Assembly: GCA_964036195.1 (NCBI GenBank)
Contig: OZ038458.1
Coordinates: 18,117,832 to 18,181,831 of the forward strand
Direction of reading: 5' to 3'
From: Sphaerolaimus hirsutus
Taxonomy: Eukaryota > Nematoda > Chromadorea > Monhysterida > Sphaerolaimidae
DNA: 64,000 nucleotides
Part shown: piece by piece, positions 31,101-42,022 of the stretch
How positions within the stretch are numbered: position 1 is the first letter of the stretch
Layout: every line of letters starts with the position of its first letter
Notes under the pieces: model-generated
Told to the model about the DNA's origin: nothing
Seen by the model: the letters and a program-made list of their open reading frames with translations, nothing else
Databases searched by the model: none
Translations under genes and position numbers: made by a program

Positions 31101-33018
31101 CCCTAATTTTCACCAAAATTCCCTAATTTTCACACTTCTTATAGATTTTCACCTTCAAAACAATTAGGTCATGTGTTTTATTACCTATTTTCAACATGCC
31201 AGGTATAATTAAATGTGTTCCGGGTCAACATGCGGGATGGGTTTACATGCGGAATAGCACACTGCCGAATTCTGCCGCCCTAGTTGACAGACGAAATTTC
31301 CGATAGACCTGTAAAAGCCGATAAACCTGTATAAACAGTTGAGTTTACCAGAGTGAACCATTTTCGATCTCTATCAACTAAATATTAGTTGACGGACTCC
31401 TCATTCTGGTAAACTCAAATGCGTTCAAATAAAATTTTGTTGTTTGTATATTCTCTCCGGCTCTGCGCAGCACCATAGGCAAACTAAGCAGCCCACCTAT
31501 CAGCGACGAGCGCCGCAGCCGCATCAGCCAACTTAGCAGCCTGCGCCTTCTCCGCCGCCTCATACAGCCTCACCGCATTGGCTGGATCTAGTCTAGCAAG
31601 CAGCACAAATTGGCACCGTGCCACCAGCGCGGCGAGCTTGAAGCCGGCGCCGGCGCACATCAGATCGGCCACGAACGCGTCGCCCAGCTTGTCCCAGTGC
31701 AGCTGGTCCGTGTACACCCAGCGGAGAAGGGTGTGCCCGATGTTGTAGGGCATGTCTGTGGGGAGTGTTTGATAGCGAGACGTGGTATACACGATATACA
31801 GCTGTGGCGACGATATACAGTTGTGGCGACAATATAGGCGACAGTCTAACGAAGCTAGAGCTTTATTATATCGGGATCCTGGATTACGGTAGAATAGGCC
31901 CACACACTAGTTGACATCGCAAATAAATGTTAACTAAATAATACCACAATTTTTTAAGCAGCACCCTTGAAACAGAAACAATGAAATAAAGTGTCACGAT
32001 ATAAAATTAACTATCATCTATCATATAGCGAAGTTGAATTCACATAATTTACCAAATTCAGTTGACACTAACTTATTTTTAAATGTCAACAATTATTTTT
32101 AAATGTCAACAAGTGTGTGTGGGGGCCCAATGGAGCTTAAGCTCCACTATATTCTATCATTTTCCCATTCACTAATAAACTTGTTAAACTTATAACTGCC
32201 TCCAAAAATTCTGTGTTTTTTTCGTCTACTGAACCCACCAAAATCGAGTTGGTCCACGTGCGCCAGCGGCTGGGTGCACCACGAGTCTGACCGCGCCGCC
32301 AGCACGAAACGGTGTGCCCGCACAGTGTGCCCATCCAGTCGTATGACCACATCGCTGGGAGTGATATTTACAGTCGTTGGGTTGTGATTGATTTAGAGTT
32401 TTGAATTTTTTGGTTTTTTAAAATGTTATTTGAATTATTGTTTGACAAATCCAGTCTAAAATTCACTTTAAAAACTGTAATCCTAGTTCATCCAATAAAT
32501 TTAAATGGAGGTAATTCCAAATATTTGAAATGACAAAATTGGCATCGTACCTGTACTCATGTTTTTCAAACAGTTGCTCAGCTAGTGCCACCAGCGAAGT
32601 TACGAACGACTCGCCCGCGGCACCTAAAATGATGATCATATTTACAAGTTTTACATCCCTATCGAAGTTATAATCAGGGATAATTGGAGCATGGGTGGGT
32701 GGACGCAGACAAATTACTTGTCTCATTGCTTGCCACGTTCATGTTCGCGTGTCAATTTTATTATCTCTAACACCTGTACTTCCCATACCTCCTGTCACCT
32801 CCCCCCATATCATTTCATGCACAATTTCCTCAAAAATCCACCAAAAATTCATTTCATTAAAACTACACAAAAAAACCCATCCAACCTTCATCAACACTTT
32901 CACTGTCACCACCATCCCTTCTACTAGCTTTCAAAAGGTCGTATTGTCTGCGCAATTTTGCGTGTTCCGTTTGCAGCTGAACATGTTGTTCGCGCAGCAA
33001 TTCCACGTGCCGCGACAT
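16106..33018 (-). CDS. ANKFY1: ANKFY1 / rabankyrin-5 (BTB, ankyrin repeats, FYVE), 21 exons
   Basis: Minus-strand exons: 33018-32886, 32623-32551, 32354-32239, 31755-31497, 30267-30077, 27430-27230, 26677-26485, 26167-25953, 25887-25796, 25727-25568, 25494-25331, 25066-24924, 23968-23833, 23461-23310, 22029-21861, 21467-21267, 19748-19572, 17547-17300, 17057-16933, 16671-16484, 16294-16106. Every phase is consistent; total 1174 aa (human 1169). Domains: N-terminal coiled coil (HVELLREQHVQLQTEHAKL); BTB about 68-190 (SDVVIRLDG, RFVLAARSDSW, LLRWVYTDQLHWD); ankyrin repeats about 230-1060 (for example RDRQTPLHMAAAWGQGG); FYVE in the last exon. FYVE shows four CxxC pairs (CSEC, CRHC, CSRC, CDVC) and the PI3P-binding RKHHCRHCG. 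ANKFY1 is a Rab5 effector on endosomes and macropinosomes. The gene looks intact and its introns carry most of the mobile elements in this half of the window. Confidence 0.95.
16295..16483 (-). mobile_element. last ANKFY1 intron, formed entirely by a TGTAAARTG MITE (introner-like)
   Basis: Read on the minus strand the intron is GTGGCGATTTCGGAGCCTG...TTATTGCCCCCCAG. Between GCCTGTAAAATG and its exact inverse lies a near-perfect palindrome centred on CAAACGTACGTTTG. Its centre is almost identical to that of SLC17 intron 4. CAG stands at both exon junctions (CAG|GTG and CCCAG|TGC), which could be a short target duplication. Confidence 0.75.
17136..17290 (-). mobile_element. TGTAAARTG MITE at the 5' end of ANKFY1 intron 18
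   Basis: On the minus strand the terminus TGGTGCCAGTTAGGATCCTG follows the donor of exon 18 by about ten bases. The other end is the inverse of AGGGCGCACACCCAAACCCT. The remaining 3' part of the intron is unrelated sequence. Confidence 0.65.
17912..17990. mobile_element. short palindromic MITE (TTTGAGTTTACCAG ends)
   Basis: The ends TTTGAGTTTACCAGAATG and an eroded inverse (CCGGTAAGCTCAAATG) flank a GTCAACAGTAGTTGAC centre. Related copies lie near 14927-15000 and 31339-31421. It is too small for any gene. Confidence 0.6.
18763..19424. mobile_element. Tc1/mariner-like MITE, nested
   Basis: The ends CCGTATATCCTTGAATAAGA and its inverse are flanked by TA on both sides (18761-18762 and 19425-19426). 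Long G runs and TTATTCAAGGGGGG iterations lie inside each end. It is interrupted by the element at 18969-19149. Confidence 0.75.
18969..19149. mobile_element. TAGGGTTCAAACG hAT-like element, GGGATC-repeat type
   Basis: This 181-bp element has termini TAGGGTTCAAACGGGAT...ATCCCGTTTGAACCCTA and an exact 8-bp duplication ATCCCGGG (18961-18968 and 19150-19157). The interior is almost entirely GGGATC hexamer repeats. Confidence 0.85.
19960..20218. mobile_element. MITE with GCCCACACACTAGTTGACAT termini
   Basis: Long inverted termini (GCCCACACACTAGTTGACAT and inverse) flank about 220 AT-rich bases with no coding capacity. Related copies or ends lie near 17590-17850, 21520-21735, 31899-32130, 36580-36615 and 44251-44300. 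No clear target duplication was found. Confidence 0.65.
20227..21234. mobile_element. TAGGGTTCAAACG hAT-like element, GGGACC-repeat type, 1.0 kb
   Basis: The termini TAGGGTTCAAACGGGACC...GGTCCCGTTTGAACCCTA are flanked by exact 8-bp duplications ACTCATCC (20219-20226 and 21235-21242). GGTCCC hexamer blocks lie at both ends and again inside near 20830-20960. A GCGGAATGGGC repeat module (20968-21140) appears to be a further insertion. It lies in ANKFY1 intron 16. Confidence 0.85.
22250..22700. repeat. interspersed repeat with CTATCTATC / CGGAGG motifs
   Basis: The segment has G/C runs, an AGATAGATAGCTGGG motif and CTCCGGCAT near its right part. It is related, in either orientation, to segments at 24030-24250, 26860-27000, 28770-29016, 29750-29990 and 30963-31200. 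It is non-coding and its termini were not resolved. Confidence 0.55.
22736..23271. mobile_element. hAT-like element with CAGAGTTGTTAAAA termini and GTAAAA-type repeats
   Basis: The ends CAGAGTTGTTAAAA...TTTTAACAACTATG are flanked by CATACAGT / CATACAAT (22728-22735, 23272-23279; 7 of 8 bases match). The interior near both ends is made of GTAAAAATGAGTATTTT and CGAGTAAACGTAAATACG iterations. It lies in ANKFY1 intron 14. Confidence 0.75.
23650..23815 (-). mobile_element. TGTAAARTG MITE, diverged, in ANKFY1 intron 13
   Basis: One end carries TTTACAGTGTCCGGGAGTGC, matching the GGGCACTCNC-type terminus. The interior has TGTCAAATGTCAT iterations. The other end, next to the exon 13 donor, is diverged. 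Confidence 0.5.
27884..28761. mobile_element. TAGGGTTCAAACG hAT-like element, GGGACC-repeat type, 878 bp
   Basis: The termini are intact and flanked by the exact 8-bp duplication GTTGGGGG (27876-27883 and 28762-28769). Its central part matches the 20227 element in inverse orientation (motifs such as GCGCAAAATT and CATTCAAGCAGTATTCC). It lies in ANKFY1 intron 5. Confidence 0.85.
28770..29016. repeat. CAGCTATCTATC interspersed repeat, left part
   Basis: CCGCCCAGCTATCTATCTAT is repeated twice with CCCGGAGG between, then CTCAAAATCGCTATTTTTCA. The repeat is split by the GATATC-type element and resumes at 29750. Confidence 0.55.
29017..29749. mobile_element. TAGGGTTCAAACG hAT-like element, GATATC-repeat type
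   Basis: The termini TAGGGTTCAAACGATAT...ATATCGTTTGAACCCTA are flanked by CGTCTAAC / GGTCTAAC (29009-29016, 29750-29757; 7 of 8 match). Both subterminal zones are GATATCGATATTC simple repeats. The centre is unrelated to the GGGACC-type elements, so only the termini are shared. It lies in ANKFY1 intron 5. Confidence 0.85.
30430..31285. mobile_element. GCGGAATGGGC-repeat element hosting a nested insertion
   Basis: The left part has GAATTCTGCGGC, CCCATTCCGCAT repeats. The right part, near 31215-31285, has TGCGGGATGGG, TGCGGAATAGC and the inverse GAATTCTGCCGCC. The TAGGGTTCAAACG element at 30529-30962 and a CAGCTATCTATC repeat lie between. The same GCGGAATGGGC module appears inside the 20227 element. 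Confidence 0.5.
30529..30962. mobile_element. TAGGGTTCAAACG hAT-like element, GGGATC-repeat type, 434 bp
   Basis: The termini TAGGGTTCAAACGGGATC...GATTGACTT-inverse...GTTTGAACCCTA are flanked by an exact 8-bp duplication GGTGGGTA (30521-30528 and 30963-30970). CCCGAT hexamer blocks lie on both sides of a short unique centre. It lies in ANKFY1 intron 4. Confidence 0.85.
31899..32130. mobile_element. GCCCACACACTAGTTGACAT MITE copy in ANKFY1 intron 3
   Basis: The left end CCCACACACTAGTTGACATC and the right end TGTCAACAAGTGTGTGTGGG form eroded inverted termini around an AT-rich core, matching the copy at 19960-20218. Confidence 0.6.
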
Positions 33019-34320
33019 CCTGCGAAAGTTTACAGTTGGCGCCGTGCCAACTTATTTTGTTTCGTCAGACTAGGACTCAGTGGTACCGGGAAATCCGGTA
33101 AATGTCCAGTGGATTTCACAGTGGTTTTGGGGTTTTGTGAGATTTTTGCGAATGGTTTTTCGTAGAAAAGTGTTTTTGTTTGCACATCGAAGCGCTGTGA
33201 TCCAGAAACTGAGTCTATTGCATTTTAACTCTGATAAATCATTAAAATGTAACCAATCACCAGTCGATCACAGATTACGTGCCTTTAACTTACGAAAAAG
33301 TTATGCTTTATCCGAAGAATCGCTTGAACCACGCAAAAATCCAAATATCAATAAAAGCGCTTATGGTTAATTTTTTCAGCATTATGCTTGAGACTTGATT
33401 TTGTTTGTAAATTTAAGATTATTAAGACTGCAAAATGTTTTAAAAAACACCACTGACAACTGCGGTAATAGAACGATCGGGGTTAGGCGCTGTTGGCGTG
33501 GTGCCAGAGCTACGCGAAGTAAATCGCGTTACGCGAGCTGCGTGATTTGCGCAGACGCAAGTCACGCAACCACAGGGTCACGCGACTTGCGCAGGCGCAA
33601 ATTTCGCAACCACAGGGCCACGCGACTTGCGCAAATGCGCAAATTTCGCAGCTCGGGCTCGGGCTCTGGGCCGCACCTCAACGCCGAAAACTCAGAGCCG
33701 GTCTTTCAACCAGGCTCCTGGCTGGGCGTGAGCGCAAGTGAACCACTTTAGGCGTATGTATCAAAATGCGGTACATTAAAATTGCGGGTTTTATGTGCGG
33801 TAAGTAGGATTTGTTCCCGCGTTTTGCGGTGAACGGTTTTCGAACCAGGAACGTCAAAAGGACACTGCGCCATCTGCGGTAGGTAGGAAAACTGAAAATT
33901 TTGCGTGTCGCTCAGAACATGCAAACTTTGAACATCAATAACTCGACTAATTCTGGGCCGATTTTAGTAAATTCACTTTTAAAATGATGACGAATGCTTG
34001 GAGAGTTCATTTCTGAGGTCAAATAGGCGATACAACATTGTGTATATATCGATTTGGCCGGATTTTGAAATGCGAAATTTACGAAAAATCTTTATTTTTG
34101 AACATGCTATCGTATACTCCTGATCGAGAGAAACTCAATGAAACAAAAATGAGATCGATATCTCTTTCCGATCAAAAGTGCAAAAGATCTAAGCCCGTGC
34201 TAAATGAGATCGATATCTCTTTCCGATTAAAAGTGCAAAAAGATCTAAGCTTGTGCTAAGAACATTGAGGAGTGACGACACCAATTACGCTACCAGCTAA
34301 ATTACGACGACACCAATTAC
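33019..34320. repeat. upstream flank of ANKFY1 with short tandem repeats
   Basis: No gene is seen. ACGCGACTTGCGCAGGCGCA-like motifs repeat three times at 33540-33660. A unit of about 55 bases containing GAGATCGATATCTCTTTCCG is tandemly duplicated at 34149-34259. Confidence 0.5.
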
Positions 34321-34348
34321 CAGCTAAAGTAAACTCGATAGCTCCACC

Positions 34349-34540
34349 TAGGGTTCAAACGGGATCGCGATCCCGTATCCTGTGAAATTCTGGGATTGAG
34401 CAGTCCCGATCCCGAAACCCCAATCCCGAAACCCCAATCCCGATCCCGAAATCCAAAAATACCAATCCTGATCCAGAAACCTTTCAAATCCCGATCCCAA
34501 GAATCTCCCAAGTCCAGGATCCCGGAAAAAATAGTGGGAA
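34349..34540. mobile_element. TAGGGTTCAAACG element, GGGATC type, truncated copy
   Basis: The left terminus and CCCGAT repeats match the copy starting at 34827, including the flank CTCGATAGCTCCACC. The right end is missing. The shared flank shows that this is part of a local duplication, not an independent insertion. Confidence 0.7.
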
Positions 34541-34826
34541 TGATACAGTTGGGCAAAAACCAAACAAACGGCTGGCCGTGGCAAACAGACACGACAGAGC
34601 AGTTTGGTTGATTGTCGTCCTTAGCGGGCGGGGCTGGCGGACCCCATCTGGGGGCACTCACAGACCCTGTAAAATGCCATGAAAAATGTCAAGCACGCTT
34701 TGTGGTGAGACTAGTGATGGAATGGCGCCATCGACGCTTGGCGCCCTTTTCCTGTGGCGCCTGGCGCCCACTTTCTGAAAGGCGCCATGGCGAAACATTT
34801 TTGTCTATAAACTCGATAGCTCCACC

Positions 34827-35234
34827 TAGGGTTCAAACGGGATCGCGATCCCGTATCCTGTGAAATTCTGGGATTGAGCAGTCCCGATCCCGAAATCCAA
34901 AAAAAACAATCCTGATCCAGAAAACTTTCAAATCCCGATCCCGAGAATCTCCCAAGTCCGGGATCCCGGAAAAAATAGTGGGAATTATAAAAGATGGAAG
35001 CAAATGACAGTTTTGCGTGCAAAAATGTCAACGCAAACGCCCAGCGTGAATGAACAGTGACAGTGACAAACAGTGAGGAAAATCTCTATCCCTAGACCGC
35101 AATCCCGATCCCGTGACCCCAATCCCGATCCCGAAATCTCAAAATACCAATCCCGATCCCGATACCGAAACCACAATCACGATCCCGAAATCGTGAAAAG
35201 TGAATCCCGATCCCGAAACGTCAATCCCGTTTGA
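34827..35234. mobile_element. TAGGGTTCAAACG element, GGGATC type
   Basis: The left terminus follows GCTCCACC. The right end reads CCCGTTTGAACCACC, consistent with a small deletion that removed CCTAGCTC from an original right end plus 8-bp duplication. CCCGAT repeats flank a unique centre of about 120 bases. Confidence 0.7.
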
Positions 35235-35240
35235 ACCACC

Positions 35241-35600
35241 TAGGGTCGGCCGATGTTTGTTTTTATAAACGTTTTTTTTAAAAAACAACGTTTTATTTAT
35301 TAAAAAAAATGACGTCCGAATGACGTTTTTAAAAAAACATTGGCCAAAATTTTTAGTACTAAGCACTAGGTATTTTGCAAAATTTTTGCACGCAAGCGCG
35401 CAATTTCACACACAAATTGACATTGGTGGTTGTTTTCATTGGTTTTGTGGCATTTTTAGTATCAAAGTATTCATTTCTATGTGCTACCATGGGTTAATAA
35501 GCCGTCATATGTTGCTGTAGTATGTAATATTGAGGTAATGTGCTTCCATGTACCTCCAGAGTGTGTAAATTCACTCCCAAAGTACCCACCATTTTTGGTG
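35241..35600. mobile_element. TAGGGTTGGCCGATG-family hAT-like element, partial
   Basis: The left terminus TAGGGTCGGCCGATG, ACGTTTTTTTTAAAAAAC repeats and the following CGCGCAATTTCACACACAAA match the complete copy at 18209-19527. The right end is lost in a local duplication (about 35551-35715 repeated at 35999-36166). Confidence 0.65.
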
Positions 35601-35802
35601 ACTGGTCAGAAAGATAACACCGTTCATGCTGTAAACGACATCGAAAAACGTGGACGAACTCGAAAAACATTTTTACGCATAAATCTTGAAACATAATTTC
35701 CACGGGTAAGCAAATCGATGATGATGACAATTTTGATTGAATGAAGTGTGAAAATCGTATGAAACTTCTGAAAATATGCATTCAAATGGTTATCGATCCC
35801 GA

Positions 35803-35998
35803 TAGGGCTCAAAAAGGGGGCTGTGGTCCTGGTACCTGCTTCGGCAAATCCTGGTCCCGGTCCGGATGCCCCAGTCCCGGTCCCGGTCCCGACAATTGAA
35901 AAATGCCAGTCCCGGTCCCGACCACCAAGTCCCGGTCCCGATAAGAAAAATTTCTGGTCCCGGTCCCGGTCCGAAAAACTGGTCCCGTTTGAACCCTA
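35803..35998. mobile_element. TAGGGTTCAAACG element, GGGACC type, short
   Basis: Its termini are TAGGGCTCAAAAAGG (eroded) and CCCGTTTGAACCCTA around GGTCCC repeats. The flanks do not form a direct repeat. Its right flank repeats a segment from 35551, so a rearrangement probably removed the original left flank. Confidence 0.7.
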
Positions 35999-38218
35999 CT
36001 TCCATGTACCTCCAGAGTGTGTAAATTCACTCCCAAAGTACCCACCGTTTTTGGTGACTGGTCAGAAAGATAACACCGTTCATGCTGTAAACGACTTCAA
36101 AAAACGTGGACGAACTCGAAAAACATTTTTACGCATAAATCTTGAAACATAATTTCCACGGGTAAGCAAATTTTGAATTACCTTGAAATACCGCCAGGGG
36201 GTTTATTTTTTCAGAGTGAGAATTTTGAGGGGGGGTTAAACGTTGTCTATACACCAAATTTGGGGGGGGGGTATTTCGAGGGGGGGGGGGGTTATAAGTT
36301 CATAGTGACCATTTTGTGGCGGGTCAGTATTTACCGTAATTTGTCAAGTAAAGTGCAAAGATGATATAAAGTTTATGTGTATTGTCATAAAATGTTCGGA
36401 CTAGTGATGGAAAAGCGCCATAAAAAATGGATGGAGTGATATAGATGAAGCTATATACCGTATTACCTCGAATTAACCCCCCCCCCCTCGAAATACCCCC
36501 CTAAAATTTGGCTGGAAATAAATCCACATCTCAGCAAAAACAGGTGTTTGGGGATTTTTGGGTACATTTTGGGATGGACCACACGGTAGTTGACATCGAC
36601 AGCAAATGTCAACTGATTCCATCGGAATCCATCATTACCCGCAAAGGTAACGTTTCAATGAGCCATTGCTTACAGCCAATAAGTTTCTCTTACGTGATAC
36701 TTTATGTATATATGAATATTTATTTATTTATTATATATTTTTTTATTTCGCCACTCAAAAGGTATCATTTGGAGGGGGTTTTCCATTGGAAGACCCCTAA
36801 AAAAACCCATGCATACCGGCGAAATGAAACGTGGTGATGGTGATGGCAGTGGTGATTGTGATGTCGGTGTGTTGCGTTGTGGATTATGCTGCATTTGAAA
36901 TTTAATTGTGTTTATAAACTGTTTACCTTCCTATCACCCCCATGCAATTTTGGGGTCAGTGTAACTCCCACAATTCCTAAATACACCCCCCATCTTTTGA
37001 AATTCATAGAACATTGAAATCCACAGCCGCAGCCTAACCCGCAATTTATAAGTTTCAATAGCCCTACTGTAATACAGTCAAATACCAGCGATTGCGGCAC
37101 ACAACTTGGCGCCCACCAAATTGTTACCAAAATACAGGAGTTGTCACCATGGCGCAACTCGTACCAGCCTGGTATGAGATGAGCCATGGGGACCACGCCG
37201 GGTTTTTTGAGTTCCTCCAGGCGGGGAGGGACGGTAATCAAACTATTTGGAGGGACTTATTTGACAAACGATTGAAACCTATATATTGCGGGTTCGCTGG
37301 TTCCAGTCCCTCCTTGCATTAGACGAAAATGCGGGTATGGCTTTGAACACACAAACCCAGAAATCATTCAACACATGAATGCAACCCACATTTTTCATGT
37401 TTCAAGTACACACTGTAGACACCTTGTACGATTTCTTGCGTACAGCAAAACACCTTGTGTACAAATACGCATGTATTTACATGAAAATATTAAAGCGAAT
37501 ATTTATTTGAAACGCACTGTAGTTAAACAGTGTGTCATTACGGTTCAAAGTGGGTTCAAAGTGGTTGGAGGGGGTATTGGAAAACCCCTATGAAAGTATT
37601 TGACGGAATCGTCGACAATCTGCATCAACGGTACATAGAAAGCAAGGAGGTGTAAAAACCCGTGAACATATAAATGGCGGGTTTCAACTACTTATTATTT
37701 CCTTTTTGCAACATGATGACATGATGACATCATGGATAAAGAATGTCCTTGTTGAAAATGAAGCATTCCACAGAAACGCCACAACAGAGTAATTCACTGT
37801 TGGAACACAATGACAACGGTTTCCATATTGTGTACTAGCTACTAGTGATGGAATGGCGCCATGGCGCTGGCGCCATTAAAGGTTGTCTATACACCAAATT
37901 TGGGGGGGGGGTATTTCGAGGGGGGGTATAAGTTCATAGTGTCCATTTTGAGGCGGGTCAGTATTATCCATAATTTGTCAAGTAAAGTGCAAAGATGATA
38001 TAAAGTTTATGTGTATTGTCATAAAATGTTCGGACTAGTGATGGAAAAGCGCCAGAAAGAATGGATGGAGTGATATAGATGAAGCTATATACCGCATTAC
38101 TCTGAATTAAACCCCCCCCCCCCTCGAAATACCCGTTTTTACCCACGCGTTACAAGGTAAACACTTTCACATTGATCCAATTCACTGTTGAAACATTTTC
38201 TAAACGGGTTTGAAATAC

Positions 38219-38270
38219 GCTGTGGCGCAGTGTGTTTGTCGTGTTGCTGGTTCGAATCCCATCTCATAGG
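38219..38270 (+). repeat. tRNA-like SINE head, single
   Basis: The A-box-like TGGCGCAGTGTG and B-box-like GGTTCGAATCC lie at tRNA-like spacing. This copy has no inverted partner to its left, unlike the others in the array. Confidence 0.5.
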
Positions 38271-39002
38271 ACCGCATGGGTTTCATTTTCGCTCACTCCA
38301 CTAACCAGCAAATGAAACCCGCAAACGTTATGTTTCACTCGGACATACTAAAGTTCGGCTAAGCAAATATCGCCGATCAACATTCAGCTTTTGCCGCGCC
38401 CTGGCGCTTTTACATCACTATGCATGCACTGTGTACATATATTTGTGCACGTGTGACTAATTAACAAGACATAAGGAGTGTTGTGAGGGAGTTTGAGGGG
38501 GGGTATTTCAAGGAAATACGGTACATAACGTAATTTGGCAAATGAAGACATAAGTAAGTGTATGTGCTTTTGTCCGGGGATGTTCAGCCATTGTATTTAC
38601 GGAGCCACGTGAACTTTCAGCATTTACCATAATTTGTCAAGTAAAGTGCAAAGATGATATAAAGTTTGTGTATTGTCGTATAATGTTCGGACTAGTGATG
38701 GAAAAGCGCCAGAAAAAAATGGATGGAGTGATATAGATGAAGCTATATACCGTATTACCTCGAATTAACCCCCCCTCCTCGAAATACCCCCCTAAAATTT
38801 GGCTGGAAATAAATCCACATCTCAGCGAAAACAGGTGTTTTTATGTCACTCACTACGCAGTTTAACTGATCATCAACAGTGACAAAAAAAACACTTTTTA
38901 AATAATTTCTCTGTTCCAAAATATTTGCGTGTCTCACAAAAAGTGCAAAAAACACCAAATTGATCTTTTTGACTAAAATCTAGGCTTTCCTGTGGCACCC
39001 TT

Positions 39003-39240
39003 GTCGCCTGGCTTCGAACCAGCAACACGAAAACCACACTGCGCCACATGCGTATTTCAAACCCTTTTTGGAATTGTTTCAACGCTGAATCGGATCAATT
39101 TTGATCCGTTTTTACCCACGCGTTACAAGGTAAACACTTTCACATTGATCCAATTCACTGTTGAAACATTTTCTAAACGGGTTTGAAATACGCTGTGGCG
39201 CAGTGTGTTTGTCGTGTTGCTGGTTCGAATCGCATCTCAT
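39003..39240. repeat. head-to-head tRNA-like SINE pair 1
   Basis: A minus-strand tRNA-like segment (39003-39050) faces a plus-strand copy (39191-39240) across about 140 bases. Each has TGGCGCAGTGTG and GGTTCGAA boxes. Confidence 0.55.
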
Positions 39241-39812
39241 AGGACCGCATGGGTTTCATTTTCGCTCACTCCACTAACCAGCAAATGAAACCCGCGAACG
39301 TTATGTTTCATTCGGACATACTAAGGTTCAACTACGTAAATATCGCTGATTCGACTACACTCTCAATGTCAAAAGCGCCATGGCGCTTATGCTTTGGCGG
39401 CGCCATGGCGCTTTTACATCACTATGCATGCACTGTGTACGTATATTTGTGCACGTGTGTCTAATTAACAAGACATACGGAGTGTTGTGATGGTACTTAC
39501 ATGTGCTTTCCGTTCATTGTCACGTCATAAAATGTCACAATATCTCCATATTTAATTGATAAAAATACGCATATTGCATAAAATGCTTACTTCATTTATA
39601 TTGCAGAAAAACGGTGCGAAACAGTGATAATTATGTTGCAGTTTGGAATGTTTGGAACGTAAGACTAATTTTAATTGTTTGCAGCACATGCTTGATAGCA
39701 TGTGAGCTTTCGTTGGTTTAGGCCGCCAAAAATGGATCGAGTGATATAGAAAAGTGCAAAAAACACCAAATTGATCTTTTTGACTAAAATCTAGGCTTTC
39801 CTGTGGCACCCT

Positions 39813-40050
39813 TGTCGCCTGGCTTCGAACCAGCAACACGAAAACCACACTGCGCCACAGCGTATTTCAAACCCGTTTTGGAATTGTTTCAACGCTGAAT
39901 TGGAACAATTTTGATTTGTTTTTACCCATGTGTTACAAGGTAAACACTTTCACATTGATCCAATTCACTGTTGAAACATTTTCTAAACGGGTTTGAAATA
40001 CACTGTGGCGCAGTGTGTTTGTCGTGTTGCTGGTTCGAATCCCATCTCAT
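39813..40050. repeat. head-to-head tRNA-like SINE pair 2
   Basis: Same 238-bp arrangement as pair 1: minus copy 39813-39861 and plus copy 40003-40050, with GAATTGTTTCAACGCTGAAT in the spacer. Confidence 0.55.
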
Positions 40051-41042
40051 AGCACAGCCTGGGTTTCATTTTCGCTCACTCCAGTAACCAGCAAATGAAA
40101 CCCGCGAACGTTATGTTTCATTTGGACATACTAAAGTTCGCCTAAGCAAATATCGCCGATCTGTATTCACTCTCAATGTCAAAAGCGCCATGGCGCTTTA
40201 TGCTTTGGCGGCGCCATGGTGCTTTTACATCACTATGCATGCACTGTGTACGTATATTTGTGCACGTGTGTCTAATTAACAAGACATACGGAGTGTTGTG
40301 ATGGTACTTACATGTGCTTTCTGTTCATTGTCACGTCATAAAATGTCACAATATCTCCATATGTAATTGATAAAAATACACATATTGCATAAAATGCTTA
40401 CTTCATTTATATTGCAGAAAAACGGTGCAAAACAGTGATAATTATGTTGCAGTTTGGAATGTTTGGAACGTAAGACTAATTTTTAATTGTTTGCAGCACA
40501 TGCTTGATAGCATGTGAGCTTTCGTTGGTTTAGGCAACATGATGACATTGCCATCATGGATATAAACATTGTTAAGGACTGAGACTGGATCAATGCACTG
40601 AAAACACACACAACACGGTAAGCTGTGTTGAAACATAAAAATAACGGTTTCCATGAGAGCGTTCCATGATACGTTTGCGTTGGTTTTGGCTACATGATGA
40701 CTGAGGTTGATAATGAATCAACGCAGTGCTTTCACACACAGCATTGTAAGCTGTGTTGCAACATAAATATCACGGGTTCACAGAATTTCACCTGTCCCCA
40801 TTTTTAGCCGTGTCCACGTGCGCTGGCTGTTCGACCAGCGGCTGCGAAACAGTGATAATTATGTTGCAGTTTGGAATGTTTGGAACGTAAGACTAATTTT
40901 TAATTGTTTGCAGCACATGCTTGATAGCATGTGAGTTTTCGTTGGTTTAGGCCGCCAAAAATGGATGGAGTGATATAGAAAAGTGCAAAAAACACCAAAT
41001 TGATCTTTTTGATTAAAATCTAGGCTTTCCTGTGGCACCCTT

Positions 41043-41280
41043 GTCGCCTGGCTTCGAACCAGCAACACGAAAACCACACTGCGCCACAGCGTATTTCAAA
41101 CCCGTTTTGGAATTGTTTCAACGCTGAATCGGATCAATTTTGATCCGTTTTTACCCACACATTACAAGGTAAACACTTTCACATTGATCCAATTCACTGT
41201 TGAAACATTTTCTAAACGGGTTTGAAATACGCTGTGGCGCAGTGTGTTTGTCGTGTTGCTGGTTCGAATCCCATCTCATA
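41043..41280. repeat. head-to-head tRNA-like SINE pair 3
   Basis: Same arrangement: minus copy 41043-41090 and plus copy 41231-41280. It is nearly identical to pair 5, 2091 bases downstream. Confidence 0.55.
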
Positions 41281-42022
41281 GGACCGCATGGGTTTCATTT
41301 TCGATAACTCCAGTAACCAGCAAATGAAACCCGCGAACGTTATGTTTCATTCGGACATACTAAAGTTTGACCAAGTAAATATCGCCGATCCACATTCAGC
41401 TGTTGCCGCGCCCTGGCGCTTTTACATCACTATGCATGCACTGTGTACATATATTTGTGCACGTGTGACTAATTAACAAGACAAGGAGTGTTGTGAGGGA
41501 GTTTGAGGGGGGGTATTTTGAGGATATACGGTACATAACGTAATTTGGCAAATGAAGACCTAAGTAAGTGTATGTGCTTTTGTCCGGGGATGTTCAGCCA
41601 TTGTATTTACGGAGCCACGTGAACTTTCAGCATTTACCATAATTTGTCAAGTAAAGTGCAAAGATGATATAAAGTTTGTGTATTGTCGTATAATGTTCGG
41701 ACTAGTGATGGAAAAGCGCCAGAAAAAATGGATGGAGTGATATAGATGAAGCTATATACCGTATTACCTCGAATTAACCCCCCCCTCGAAATACCCCCCT
41801 AAAATTTGGCTGGAAATAAATCCACATCTCAGCAAAAACAGGTGTTTTTATGTCACTCACAACACAGTTTAACGGATCAACAGTCACTCCCATCAACAGT
41901 CACAAAAAAAGCACTTTTTAAATAATTTCTCTGTTCCAAAATATTTGCACGTCTCACAAAAAGTGCAAAAAACACCAAATTGATCTTTTTGATTAAAATC
42001 TAGGCTTTCCTGTGGCACCCTT

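Noticed and set aside
37092-37322. Open frame containing MAQLVPAWYEMSHGD
   Set aside because: It lies over an inverted repeat (CATGGCGCAACTCGTACC against its mirror) in the repeat array, with no splice or homology support.
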